Of a DNA stretch of 64,000 bases, positions 1 through 13,122 are shown piece after piece. The position numbers were made by a program, and so were the translations under genes. Positions within the stretch are counted from its first letter, which is position 1. The number at the start of each line of letters is the position of its first letter. The stretch lies in contig OV884009.1 in assembly GCA_930367205.1 (NCBI GenBank), positions 118,619,454 through 118,683,453 on the forward strand. The letters run 5' to 3'. The notes below the pieces were generated by a model. That model ran no database searches. It saw nothing but the letters and a program-made list of their open reading frames with translations, and was not told the DNA's origin. The stretch comes from Acanthosoma haemorrhoidale (taxonomy: Eukaryota > Arthropoda > Insecta > Hemiptera > Acanthosomatidae).

Positions 1-86
1 AATATATGCCCCGAATGGGTGTTGTCCCGACAGACTAAGCTTCTTAGTTGTTATTGTTAGTTAATATATGGCCCGAATGAGTTTTT

Positions 87-236
87 TAATGCTTAGTATC
101 TAGAGGGCGTCTTGGGAGTTAGTAAAAATGAGAAAGGAGAGGTGATGTTAGTTGAGGGGATAAACAAGAGGTGCGCTAGGTCACCAGAGCGGGAGCCAGA
201 TATATCCCCTTGCCATACTCTGGCACACTATCGCTC
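87..236. repeat. 150 bp array module, copy 1
   Basis: Non-minisatellite block starting TAATGCTTAGTATCTAG and ending CACACTATCGCTC, between 62-mer units. Identical to copies 2-6 over all 150 bp as read. It holds CCAGAG...CTCTGG, a 6 bp inverted repeat with a loop of about 30 nt. No recognised RNA or protein family. Confidence 0.93.
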
Positions 237-1080
237 TTTTAGTTTTAGTTAGCATATGCCCCGAATGGGTGTTTCCCCGACAGACTAAGCTTCTTAGTTG
301 TTATTGCTAGTTAATATATGCCCCGAATGAGTGTTGTCCCGACGTACTAAGCTTCTTAGTTGTTAGTGTTAGTTAATATATGCCCCGAATGGGTGTTGTG
401 TCGACGGACTAAGCTTGTTAGTTATTATTGCTAGTTAATATATGGCGCGAATGAGTTTTTCCCCGACGGACTAAGCTTCTTAGTTGTTAGTTTTAGTTAA
501 TATATGCCCCGAATAGGTGTTTCCCCGACGTACTAAGCTTCTTAGTTGTTATTGCTAGTTAATATATGCCCCGAATGAGTGTTTCCCCGACAGACCAAGG
601 TTCTTAGTTGTTATTGTTAGTTAATATATGGCACGAATGGGTGTTGTCCCGACGGACTAAGCTTCTTAGTTGATATTATTAGTTAATATATGGCGCGAAT
701 AAGTTTTTCCCTGACGGACTAAGCTTCTTAGTTGTTATTGTTAGTTAATATATGGCCCAAATGAGCGTTTTCCTGACGTACTTAGCTTCTTAGTTGTTAG
801 TTTTAGTTAATATATGCCCCGAATGGGTGTTGTCCCGACGGACTAAGCTTCTTAGTTGTTATTATTAGTTAATATATGGCGCGAATAAGTTTTTCCCTGA
901 CGGACGAAGCTTCTTAGTTGTTAGTGTTAGTTAATATATGCCCCGAATGGGTGTTGTCCCGACGGACTAAGCTTCTTAGTTGTTAGTGTTAGTTAATATA
1001 TGCCCCGAATGGGTGTTGTCCCGACAGACTAAGCTTCTTAGTTGTTATTGTTAGTTAATATATGGCCCGAATGAGTTTTT

Positions 1081-1230
1081 TAATGCTTAGTATCTAGAGG
1101 GCGTCTTGGGAGTTAGTAAAAATGAGAAAGGAGAGGTGATGTTAGTTGAGGGGATAAACAAGAGGTGCGCTAGGTCACCAGAGCGGGAGCCAGATATATC
1201 CCCTTGCCATACTCTGGCACACTATCGCTC
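1081..1230. repeat. 150 bp array module, copy 2
   Basis: Same 150 bp sequence as copy 1, 994 bp further on. Flanked on the left by ...GCCCGAATGAGTTTT and on the right by TTTTAGTTTTAGTTAGCAT, as in most copies. Confidence 0.93.
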
Positions 1231-3968
1231 TTTTAGTTTTAGTTAGCATATGCCCCGAATGGGTGTTTCCCCGACAGACTAAGCTTCTTAGTTGTTATTG
1301 CTAGTTAATATATGCCCCGAATGAGTGTTGTCCCGACGTACTAAGCTTCTTAGTTGTTAGTGTTAGTTAATATATGCCCCGAATGGGTGTTGTGTCGACG
1401 GACTAAGCTTGTTAGTTGTTATTGCTAGTTAATATATGGCGCGAATGAGTTTTTCCCCGACGGACTAAGCTTCTTAGTTGTTAGTTTTAGTTAATATATG
1501 CCCCGAATAGGTGTTTCCCCGACGTACTAAGCTTCTTAGTTGTTATTGCTAGTTAATATATGCCCCGAATGAGTGTTTCCCCGACAGACCAAGCTTCTTA
1601 GTTGTTATTGTTAGTTAATATATGGCACGAATGGGTGTTGTCCCGACGGACTAAGCTTCTTAGTTGATATTATTAGTTAATATATGGCGCGAATAAGTTT
1701 TTCCCTGACAGACTAAGCTTCTTAGTTGTTATTGTTAGTTAATATATGCCCCGAATGGGTGTTGTGTCGACGGACTAAGCTTGTTAGTTGTTATTGCTAG
1801 TTAATATATGGCGCGAATGAGTTTTTCCCCGACGGACTAAGCTTCTTAGTTGTTAGTTTTAGTTAATATATGCCCCGAATAGGTGTTTCCCCGACGTACT
1901 AAGCTTCTTAGTTGTTATCGCTAGTTAATATATGCCCCGAATGAGTGTTTCATCGACAGACCAAGCTTCTTAGTTGTTATTGTTAGTTAATATATGGCAC
2001 GAATGGGTGTTGTCCCGACGGACTAAGCTTCTTAGTTGATATTATTAGTTAATATATGGCGCGAATAAGTTTTTCCCTGACGGACTAAGCTTCTTAGTTG
2101 TTATTGTTAGTTAATATATGGCCCAAATGAGCGTTTTCCTGACGTACTTAGCTTCTTAGTTGTTAGTTTTAGTTAATATATGCCCCGAATGGGTGTTTCC
2201 CCGAAAGACTAAGCTTCTTAGTTGTTATTGCTAGTTAATATATGCCTCGAATGGGTGTTGTCCCGACGGACTAAGCTTCTTAGTTGTTAGTGTTAGTTAA
2301 TAAATTCCCCGAATGGGTTTTGTCCCGACGGACTAAGCTTCTTAGTTGTTAGTGTTAGTTAATATAAGCCCCAAATGGGTGTTGTCCCGACAGAATAAGC
2401 TTCTTAGTTGTTATTGTTAGTTAATATATGGCCCAAATGAGCGTTTTCCTGACGGACTAAGCTTCTTATCGTTAGTTAATATATGGCCCGAATGAGTGTT
2501 GTCCCGACGGACTAAGCTTCTTAGTTGTTAGTGTTAGTTAATATATGCCCCGAATGGGTGTTGTCCCGACGGACTAAGCTTCTTAGTTGTTATTATTAGT
2601 TAATATATGGCGCGAATAAGTTTTTCTTCGACGGACTAAGCTTCTTAGTTGTTATTGCTAGTTAATATATGGCCTAAATGAGCGTTATCCTGACGGACTA
2701 AGCTTCTTATCGTTATTTAATATATGGCCCGAATGAGTGTTGTCCCGACGGACTAAGCTTTTTAGTTGTTAGTGTTAGTTAATATATGCCCCGAATGGGT
2801 GTTGTCCCGACGGACTAAGCTTCTTAGTTGTTATTATTAGTTAATATATGGCGCGAATAAGTTTTTCCCTGACGGACTAAGCTTCTTAGTTGTTATTGTT
2901 AGTTAATATATGGCCCAAATGAGCGTTTTCCTGACGTACTAAGCTTCTTAGTTGTTAGTTTTAGTTAATATATGCCCCGAATGGGTGTTTCCCCGAAAGA
3001 CTAAGCTTCTTAGTTGTTATTGTTAGTTAATATATGGCCCGAATGAGTGTTTCCCTTACGGACTAAGCTTCTTAGTTGTTATTGTTAGTTAATATATGCC
3101 CCGAATGGGTGTTTTCCCGACGGACTAAGCTTCTTATCGTTAGTTAATATATGGCCCGAATGAGTGTTGTCCCGACGGACTAAGCTTCTTAGTTGTTAGT
3201 GTTAGTTAATATATGCCCCGAATGGGTGTTGTCCCGACGGACTAAGCTTCTTAGTTGTTATTATTAGTTAATATATGGCGCGAATAAGTTTTTCTTCGAC
3301 GGACTAAGCTTCTTAGTTGTTAGTGTTAGTTAATATATGCCCCGAATGGGTGTTTCCCCGAAAGACTAAGCTTCTTAGTTGTTATTGCTAGTTAATATAT
3401 GCCTCGAATGGGTGTTGTCCCGACGGACTAAGCTTCTTAGTTGTTAGTGTTAGTTAATAAATTCCCCGAATGGGTGTTGTCCCGACGGACTAAGCTTCTT
3501 AGTTGTTATTATTAGTTAATATATGGCGCGAATAAGTTTTTCTTCGACGGACTAAGCTTCTTAGTTGTTATTGCTAGTTAATATATGGCCCAAATGAGCG
3601 TTTTCCTGACGGACTAAGCTTCTTATCGTTAGTTAATATATGGCCCGAATGAGTGTTGTCCCGACGGACTAAGCTTTTTAGTTGTTAGTGTTAGTTAATA
3701 TATGCCCCGAATGGGTGTTGTCCCGACGGACTAAGCTTCTTAGTTGTTATTATTAGTTAATATATGGCGCGAATAAGTTTTTCCCTGACGGACTAAGCTT
3801 CTTAGTTGTTAGTGTTAGTTAATATATGCCCCGAATGGGTGTTGTCCCGACGGACTAAGCTTCTTAGTTGTTAGTGTTAGTTAATATATGCCCCGAATGG
3901 GTGTTGTCCCGACAGACTAAGCTTCTTAGTTGTTATTGTTAGTTAATATATGGCCCGAATGAGTTTTT

Positions 3969-4118
3969 TAATGCTTAGTATCTAGAGGGCGTCTTGGGAG
4001 TTAGTAAAAATGAGAAAGGAGAGGTGATGTTAGTTGAGGGGATAAACAAGAGGTGCGCTAGGTCACCAGAGCGGGAGCCAGATATATCCCCTTGCCATAC
4101 TCTGGCACACTATCGCTC
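3969..4118. repeat. 150 bp array module, copy 3
   Basis: Same 150 bp sequence, 2888 bp after copy 2. The right flank reads TTAGTTAATATATG rather than TTAGTTAGCATATG, the only copy with this variant. Confidence 0.93.
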
Positions 4119-5644
4119 TTTTAGTTTTAGTTAATATATGCCCCGAATGGGTGTTTCCCCGACAGACTAAGCTTCTTAGTTGTTATTGCTAGTTAATATA
4201 TGCCCCGAATGAGTGTTGTCCCGACGTACTAAGCTTCTTAGTTGTTAGTGTTAGTTAATATATGCCCCGAATGGGTGTTGTGTCGACGGACTAAGCTTGT
4301 TAGTTGTTATTGCTAGTTAATATATGGCGCGAATGAGTTTTTCCCCGACGGACTAAGCTTCTTAGTTGTTAGTTTTAGTTAATATATGCCCCGAATAGGT
4401 GTTTCCCCGACGTACTAAGCTTCTTAGTTGTTATTGCTAGTTAATATATGCCCCGAATGAGTGTTTCCCCGACAGACCAAGCTTCTTAGTTGTTATTGTT
4501 AGTTAATATATGGCACGAATGGGTGTTGTCCCGACGGACTAAGCTTCTTAGTTGATATTATTAGTTAATATATGGCGCGAATAAGTTTTTCCCTGACGGA
4601 CTAAGCTTCTTAGTTGTTATTGTTAGTTAATATATGCCCCGAATGGGTGTTGTGTCGACGGACTAAGCTTGTTAGTTGTTATTGCTAGTTAATATATGGC
4701 GCGAATGAGTTTTTCCCCGACGGACTAAGCTTCTTAGTTGTTAGTTTTAGTTAATATATGCCCCGAATAGGTGTTTCCCCGACGTACTAAGCTTCTTAGT
4801 TGTTATCGCTAGTTAATATATGCCCCGAATGAGTGTTTCATCGACAGACCAAGCTTCTTAGTTGTTATTGTTAGTTAATATATGGCACGAATGGGTGTTG
4901 TCCCGACGGACTAAGCTTCTTAGTTGATATTATTAGTTAATATATGGCGCGAATAAGTTTTTCCCTGACGGACTAAGCTTCTTAGTTGTTATTGTTAGTT
5001 AATATATGGCCCAAATGAGCGTTTTCCTGACGTACTAAGCTTCTTAGTTGTTATTGTTAGTTAATATATGGCCCGAATGAGTGTTTCCCTTACGGACTAA
5101 GCTTCTTTGTTGTTATTGTTAGTTAATATATGGCCCAAATGAGCGTTTTCCTGACGTACTAAGCTTCTTAGTTGTTAGTGTTAGTTAATATATGCCCCGA
5201 ATGGGTGTTGTCCCGACGGACTAAGCTTGTTACTTGTTATTGCTAGTTAATATATGGCGCGAATGAGTTTTTCCCCGACGGACTAAGCTTCTTAGTTGTT
5301 AGTTTTAGTTAAAATATGCCCCGAATGGGTGTTTCCCCGAAAGACTAAGCTTCTTAGTTGTTATTGCTAGTTAATATATGCCCCGAATGGGTGTTGTCCC
5401 GACGGACTAAGCTTCTTAGTTGTTAGTGTTAGTTAATATATGCCCCGAATGGGTGTTGTCCCGACGGACTAAGCTTCTTAGTTGTTAGTGTTAGTTAATA
5501 TATACCCCGAATGGGTGTTGTCCCGACGGACTAAGCTTCTTAGTTGTTAGTGTTAGTTAATATATGCCCCGAATGGGTGTTGTCCCGACAGACTAAGCTT
5601 CTTAGTTGTTATTGTTAGTTAATATATGGCCCGAATGAGTTTTT

Positions 5645-5794
5645 TAATGCTTAGTATCTAGAGGGCGTCTTGGGAGTTAGTAAAAATGAGAAAGGAGAGG
5701 TGATGTTAGTTGAGGGGATAAACAAGAGGTGCGCTAGGTCACCAGAGCGGGAGCCAGATATATCCCCTTGCCATACTCTGGCACACTATCGCTC
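5645..5794. repeat. 150 bp array module, copy 4
   Basis: Same 150 bp sequence, 1676 bp after copy 3. It and its flanks match copy 1 at a constant offset of 5558. Confidence 0.93.
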
Positions 5795-6638
5795 TTTTAG
5801 TTTTAGTTAGCATATGCCCCGAATGGGTGTTTCCCCGACAGACTAAGCTTCTTAGTTGTTATTGCTAGTTAATATATGCCCCGAATGAGTGTTGTCCCGA
5901 CGTACTAAGCTTCTTAGTTGTTAGTGTTAGTTAATATATGCCCCGAATGGGTGTTGTGTCGACGGACTAAGCTTGTTAGTTATTATTGCTAGTTAATATA
6001 TGGCGCGAATGAGTTTTTCCCCGACGGACTAAGCTTCTTAGTTGTTAGTTTTAGTTAATATATGCCCCGAATAGGTGTTTCCCCGACGTACTAAGCTTCT
6101 TAGTTGTTATTGCTAGTTAATATATGCCCCGAATGAGTGTTTCCCCGACAGACCAAGGTTCTTAGTTGTTATTGTTAGTTAATATATGGCACGAATGGGT
6201 GTTGTCCCGACGGACTAAGCTTCTTAGTTGTTATTATTAGTTAATATATGGCGCGAATAAGTTTTTCCCCGACGGACTAAGCTTCTTAGTTGTTATTGTT
6301 AGTTAATATATGGCCCAAATGAGCGTTTTCCTGACGTACTTAGCTTCTTAGTTGTTAGTTTTAGTTAATATATGCCCCGAATGGGTGTTTCCCCGAAAGA
6401 CTAAGCTTCTTAGTTGTTATTATTAGTTAATATATGGCGCGAATAAGTTTTTCCCTGACGGACGAAGCTTCTTAGTTGTTAGTGTTAGTTAATATATGCC
6501 CCGAATGGGTGTTGTCCCGACGGACTAAGCTTCTTAGTTGTTAGTGTTAGTTAATATATGCCCCGAATGGGTGTTGTCCCGACAGACTAAGCTTCTTAGT
6601 TGTTATTGTTAGTTAATATATGGCCCGAATGAGTTTTT

Positions 6639-6788
6639 TAATGCTTAGTATCTAGAGGGCGTCTTGGGAGTTAGTAAAAATGAGAAAGGAGAGGTGATGT
6701 TAGTTGAGGGGATAAACAAGAGGTGCGCTAGGTCACCAGAGCGGGAGCCAGATATATCCCCTTGCCATACTCTGGCACACTATCGCTC
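6639..6788. repeat. 150 bp array module, copy 5
   Basis: Same 150 bp sequence, 994 bp after copy 4. This repeats the copy 1 to copy 2 spacing exactly. Confidence 0.93.
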
Positions 6789-9700
6789 TTTTAGTTTTAG
6801 TTAGCATATGCCCCGAATGGGTGTTTCCCCGACAGACTAAGCTTCTTAGTTGTTATTGCTAGTTAATATATGCCCCGAATGAGTGTTGTCCCGACGTACT
6901 AAGCTTCTTAGTTGTTAGTGTTAGTTAATTTATGCCCCGAATGGGTTTTGTGTCGACGGACTAAGCTTGTTAGTTGTTATTGCTAGTTAATATATGGCGC
7001 GAATGAGTTTTTCCCCGACGGACTAAGCTTCTTAGTTGTTAGTTTTAGTTAATATATGCCCCGAATAGGTGTTTCCCCGACGTACTAAGCTTCTTAGTTG
7101 TTATTGCTAGTTAATATATGCCCCGAATGAGTGTTTCCCCGACAGACCAAGCTTCTTAGTTGTTATTGTTAGTTAATATATGGCACGAATGGGTGTTGTC
7201 CCGACGGACTAAGCTTCTTAGTTGATATTATTAGTTAATATATGGCGCGAATAAGTTTTTCCCTGACGGACTAAGCTTCTTAGTTGTTATTGTTAGTTAA
7301 TATATGCCCCGAATGGGTGTTGTGTCGACGGACTAAGCTTGTTAGTTGTTATTGCTAGTTAATATATGGCGCGAATGAGTTTTTCCCCGACGGACTAAGC
7401 TTCTTAGTTGTTAGTTTTAGTTAATATATGCCCCGAATAGGTGTTTCCCCGACGTACTAAGCTTCTTAGTTGTTATCGCTAGTTAATATATGCCCCGAAT
7501 GAGTGTTTCATCGACAGACCAAGCTTCTTAGTTGTTATTGTTAGTTAATATATGGCACGAATGGGTGTTGTCCCGACGGACTAAGCTTCTTAGTTGATAT
7601 TATTAGTTAATATATGGCGCGAATAAGTTTTTCCCTGACGGACTAAGCTTCTTAGTTGTTATTGTTAGTTAATATATGGCCCAAATGAGCGTTTTCCTGA
7701 CGTACTAAGCTTCTTAGTTGTTAGTTTTAGTTAATATATGCCCCGAATGGGTGTTTCCCCGAAAGACTAAGCTTCTTAGTTGTTATTGCTAGTTAATATA
7801 TGCCTCGAATGGGTGTTGTCCCGACGGACTAAGCTTCTTAGTTGTTATTGTTAGTTAATAAATTCCCCGAATGGGTTTTGTCCCGACGGACTAAGCTTCT
7901 TAGTTGTTAGTGTTAGTTAATATAAGCCCCAAATGGGTGTTGTCCCGACAGAATAAGCTTCTTAGTTGTTATTGTTAGTTAATATATGGCCCAAATGAGC
8001 GTTTTCCTGACGGACTAAGCTTCTTATCGTTAGTTAATATATGGCCCGAATGAGTGTTGTCCCGACGGACTAAGCTTCTTAGTTGTTAGTGTTAGTTAAT
8101 ATATGCCCCGAATGGGTGTTGTCCCGACGGACTAAGCTTCTTAGTTGTTATTATTAGTTAATATATGGCGCGAATAAGTTTTTCTTCGACGGACTAAGCT
8201 TCTTAGTTGTTATTGCTAGTTAATATATGGCCTAAATGAGCGTTATCCTGACGGACTAAGCTTCTTATCGTTATTTAATATATGGCCCGAATGAGTGTTG
8301 TCCCGACGGACTAAGCTTTTTAGTTGTTAGTGTTAGTTAATATATGCCCCGAATGGGTGTTGTCCCGACGGACTAAGCTTCTTAGTTGTTATTATTAGTT
8401 AATATATGGCGCGAATAAGTTTTTCCCTGACGGACTAAGCTTCTTAGTTGTTATTGTTAGTTAATATATGGCCCAAATGAGCGTTTTCCTGACGTACTAA
8501 GCTTCTTAGTTGTTAGTTTTAGTTAATATATGCCCCGAATGGGTGTTTCCCCGAAAGACTAAGCTTCTTAGTTGTTATTGTTAGTTAATATATGGCCCGA
8601 ATGAGTGTTTCCCTTACGGACTAAGCTTCTTAGTTGTTATTGTTAGTTAATATATGGCCCGAATGAGTGTTTCCCCAACGGACTAAGCTTCTTATCGTTA
8701 GTTATTATATGGCCCGAATGAGTGTTGTCCCGACGGACTAAGCTTCTTAGTTGTTAGTGTTAGTTAATATATGCCCCGAATGGGTGTTGTCCCGACGGAC
8801 TAAGCTTCTTAGTTGTTATTATTAGTTAATATATGGCGCGAATAAGTTTTTCTTCGACGGACTAAGCTTCTTAGGCTTTAGTGTTAGTTAATATATGCCC
8901 CGAATGGGTGTTTCCCCGAAAGACTAAGCTTCTTAGTTGTTATTGCTAGTTAATATATGCCTCGAATGGGTGTTGTCCCGACGGACTAAGCTTCTTAGTT
9001 GTTAGTGTTAGTTAATAAATTCCCCGAATGGGTGTTGTCCCGACGGACTAAGCTTCTTAGTTGTTATTATTAGTTAATATATGGCGCGAATAAGTTTTTC
9101 TTCGACGGACTAAGCTTCTTAGTTGTTATTGCTAGTTAATATATGGCCCAAATGAGCGTTTTCCTGACGGACTAAGCTTCTTATCGTTAGTTAATATATG
9201 GCCCGAATGGGTGTTGTGTCGACGGACTAAGCTTGTTAGTTGTTATTGCTAGTTAATATATGGCGCGAATGAGTTTTTCCCCGACGGACTAAGCTTCTTA
9301 GTTGTTAGTTTTAGTTAATATATGCCCCGAATAGGTGTTTCCCCGACGTACTAAGCTTCTTAGTTGTTATTGCTAGTTAATATATGCCCCGAATGAGTGT
9401 TTCCCCGACAGACCAAGCTTCTTAGTTGTTATTGTTAGTTAATATATGGCACGAATGGGTGTTGTCCCGACGGACTAAGCTTCTTAGTTGATATTATTAG
9501 TTAATATATGGCGCGAATAAGTTTTTCCCTGACGGACTAAGCTTCTTAGTTGTTATTGTTAGTTAATATATGCCCCGAATGGGTGTTGTGTCGACGGACT
9601 AAGCTTGTTAGTTGTTATTGCTAGTTAATATATGGCGCGAATGAGTTTTTCCCCGACGGACTAAGCTTCTTAGTTGTTAGTTTTAGTTAATATATGCCCC

Positions 9701-10704
9701 GAATAGGTGTTTCCCCGACGTACTAAGCTTCTTAGTTGTTATCGCTAGTTAATATATGCCCCGAATGAGTGTTTCATCGACAGACCAAGCTTCTTAGTTG
9801 TTATTGTTAGTTAATATATGGCACGAATGGGTGTTGTCCCGACGGACTAAGCTTCTTAGTTGATATTATTAGTTAATATATGGCGCGAATAAGTTTTTCC
9901 CTGACGGACTAAGCTTCTTAGTTGTTATTGTTAGTTAATATATGGCCCAAATGAGCGTTTTCCTGACGTACTAAGCTTCTTAGTTGTTATTGTTAGTTAA
10001 TATATGGCCCGAATGAGTGTTTCCCTTACGGACTAAGCTTCTTAGTTGTTATTGTTAGTTAATATATGGCCCGAATGAGTGTTTCCCCAACGGACTAAGC
10101 TTCTTAGTTGTTATTGTTAGTTAATATATGGCCCGAATGGGTGTTTCCCCGACAGACTAAGCTTCTTTGTTGTTATTGTTAGTTAATATATGGCCCAAAT
10201 GAGCGTTTTCCTGACGTACTAAGCTTCTTAGTTGTTAGTGTTAGTTAATATATGCCCCGAATGGGTGTTGTCCCGACGGACTAAGCTTGTTACTTGTTAT
10301 TGCTAGTTAATATATGGCGCGAATGAGTTTTTCCCCGACGGACTAAGCTTCTTAGTTGTTAGTTTTAGTTAAAATATGCCCCGAATGGGTGTTTCCCCGA
10401 AAGACTAAGCTTCTTAGTTGTTATTGCTAGTTAATATATGCCCCGAATGGGTGTTGTCCCGACGGACTAAGCTTCTTAGTTGTTAGTGTTAGTTAATATA
10501 TGCCCCGAATGGGTGTTGTCCCGACGGACTAAGCTTCTTAGTTGTTAGTGTTAGTTAATATATACCCCGAATGGGTGTTGTCCCGACGGACTAAGCTTCT
10601 TAGTTGTTAGTGTTAGTTAATATATGCCCCGAATGAGTGTTTCCCCGACGGACTAAGCTTCTTAGTTGTTATTGTTAGTTAATATATGGCCCGAATGAGT
10701 TTTT

Positions 10705-10854
10705 TAATGCTTAGTATCTAGAGGGCGTCTTGGGAGTTAGTAAAAATGAGAAAGGAGAGGTGATGTTAGTTGAGGGGATAAACAAGAGGTGCGCTAGGTC
10801 ACCAGAGCGGGAGCCAGATATATCCCCTTGCCATACTCTGGCACACTATCGCTC
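10705..10854. repeat. 150 bp array module, copy 6
   Basis: Same 150 bp sequence, 4066 bp after copy 5, the longest interval between modules. Confidence 0.93.
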
Positions 10855-12972
10855 TTTTAGTTTTAGTTAGCATATGCCCCGAATGGGTGTTTCCCCGACA
10901 GACTAAGCTTCTTAGTTGTTATTGCTAGTTAATATATGCCCCGAATGAGTGTTGTCCCGACGGACTAAGCTTCTTAGTTGTTAGTGTTAGTTAATATATG
11001 CCCCGAATGGGTGTTGTGTCGACGGACTAAGCTTGTTAGTTATTATTGCTAGTTAATATATGGCGCGAATGAGTTTTTCCCCGACGGACTAAGCTTCTTA
11101 GTTGTTAGTTTTAGTTAATATATGCCCCGAATAGGTGTTTCCCCGACGTACTAAGCTTCTTAGTTGTTATTGCTAGTTAATATATGCCCCGAATGAGTGT
11201 TTCCCCGACAGACCAAGGTTCTTAGTTGTTATTGTTAGTTAATATATGGCACGAATGGGTGTTGTCCCGACGGACTAAGCTTCTTAGTTGATATTATTAG
11301 TTAATATATGGCGCGAATAAGTTTTTCCCCGACGGACTAAGCTTCTTAGTTGTTATTGTTAGTTAATATATGGCCCAAATGAGCGTTTTCCTGACGTACT
11401 TAGCTTCTTAGTTGTTAGTTTTAGTTAATATATGCCCCGAATGGGTGTTTCCCCGAAAGACTAAGCTTCTTAGTTGTTATTGCTAGTTAATATATGCCTC
11501 GAATGGGTGTTGTCCCGACGGACTAAGCTTCTTAGTTGTTAGTGTTAGTTAATAAATTCCCCGAATGGGTTTTGTCCCGACGGACTAAGCTTCTTAGTTG
11601 TTAGTGTTAGTTAATATAAGCCCCAAATGGGTGTTGTCCCGACAGAATAAGCTTCTTAGTTGTTATTGTTAGTTAATATATGGCCCAAATGAGCGTTTTC
11701 CTGACGGACTAAGCTTCTTATCGTTAGTTAATATATGGCCCGAATGAGTGTTGTCCCGACGGACTAAGCTTCTTAGTTGTTAGTGTTAGTTAATATATGC
11801 CCCGAATGGGTGTTGTCCCGACGGACTAAGCTTCTTAGTTGTTATTATTAGTTAATATATGGCGCGAATAAGTTTTTCTTCGACGGACTAAGCTTCTTAG
11901 TTGTTATTGCTAGTTAATATATGGCCTAAATGAGCGTTTTCCTGACGGACTAAGCTTCTTATCGTTATTTAATATATGGCCCGAATGAGTGTTGTCCCGA
12001 CGGACTAAGCTTTTTAGTTGTTAGTGTTAGTTAATATATGCCCCGAATGGGTGTTGTCCCGACGGACTAAGCTTCTTAGTTGTTATTATTAGTTAATATA
12101 TGGCGCGAATAAGTTTTTCCCTGACGGACTAAGCTTCTTAGTTGTTATTGTTAGTTAATATATGCCTCGAATGAGCGTTTTCCTGACGTACTAAGCTTCT
12201 TAGTTGTTAGTTTTAGTTAATATATGCCCCGAATGGGTGTTTCCCCGAAAGACTAAGCTTCTTAGTTGTTATTGTTAGTTAATATATGGCCCGAATGAGT
12301 GTTTCCCTTACGGACTAAGCTTCTTAGTTGTTATTGTTAGTTAATATATGGCCCGAATGAGTGTTTCCCCAACGGACTAAGCTTCTTATCGTTAGTTAAT
12401 ATATGGCCCGAATGAGTGTTGTCCCGACGGACTAAGCTTCTTAGTTGTTAGTGTTAGTTAATATATGCCCCGAATGGGTGTTGTCCCGACGGACTAAGCT
12501 TCTTAGTTGTTATTATTAGTTAATATATGGCGCGAATAAGTTTTTCTTCGACGGACTAAGCTTCTTAGTTGTTATTGCTAGTTAATATATGGCCTAAATG
12601 AGCGTTTTCCTGACGGACTAAGCTTCTTATCGTTATTTAATATATGGCCCGAATGAGTGTTGTCCCGACGGACTAAGCTTTTTAGTTGTTAGTGTTAGTT
12701 AATATATGCCCCGAATGGGTGTTGTCCCGACGGACTAAGCTTCTTAGTTGTTATTATTAGTTAATATATGGCGCGAATAAGTTTTTCCCTGACGGACTAA
12801 GCTTCTTAGTTGTTATTGTTAGTTAATATATGGCCCAAATGAGCGTTTTCCTGACGTACTAAGCTTCTTAGTTGTTAGTTTTAGTTAATATATGCCCCGA
12901 ATGGGTGTTGTCCCGACAGACTAAGCTTCTTAGTTGTTATTGTTAGTTAATATATGGCCCGAATGAGTTTTT

Positions 12973-13122
12973 TAATGCTTAGTATCTAGAGGGCGTCTTG
13001 GGAGTTAGTAAAAATGAGAAAGGAGAGGTGATGTTAGTTGAGGGGATAAACAAGAGGTGCGCTAGGTCACCAGAGTGGGAGCCAGATATATCCCCTTGCC
13101 ATACTCTGGCACACTATCGCTC
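12973..13122. repeat. 150 bp array module, copy 7 (array edge)
   Basis: Last copy, 2268 bp after copy 6. One difference is seen from the other six: AGTGGGAGCC instead of AGCGGGAGCC. Instead of returning to 62-mers it runs straight into single-copy DNA (CCACTGCAGTCACATTG...). An open frame of 61 codons (12998-13183, +) crosses it but resembles no protein I know. Confidence 0.93.

Larger units (their letters stand above)
1..13122. repeat. 62 bp minisatellite array with higher-order structure
   Basis: Head-to-tail units of about 62 bp run from the window edge to 13122, roughly 190 copies by length. Spacing of successive AAGCTT sites (for example 1281, 1343, 1405, 1467) gives the 62 bp period. 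A typical unit contains CCCCGAATGGGTGTTGTCCC, then GACGGACTAAGCTTCTTAG, then a TTAGTTAATATATG linker. Several variants recur in fixed order (CTTATCGTTAG short linker, GCGCGAATAAG body, TGTGTCGAC body), so the array has higher-order organisation. No reading frame of 60 codons or more exists before 12998, because TAG and TAA recur in every frame and 62 is not a multiple of 3. Seven 150 bp modules interrupt it. The array continues beyond the left edge. Confidence 0.97.

Noticed and set aside
87..236. RNA polymerase III gene in the module
   Set aside because: TAGTTGAGGGG fits a loose A box, but no B box or T-run terminator is placed suitably.
1..13122. CRISPR array
   Set aside because: The repeats are contiguous 62-mers with no unique spacers, and the surrounding genes have introns, so the genome is eukaryotic.
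1..13122. Telomere
   Set aside because: TTAG occurs often, but never as tandem TTAGG or TTAGGG; the unit is 62 bp and complex.
13060..13122. U5-like snRNA in the 150 bp module
   Set aside because: ATACTCTGG matches the start of U5, but the conserved loop and Sm site do not follow; a 9-base match is chance.
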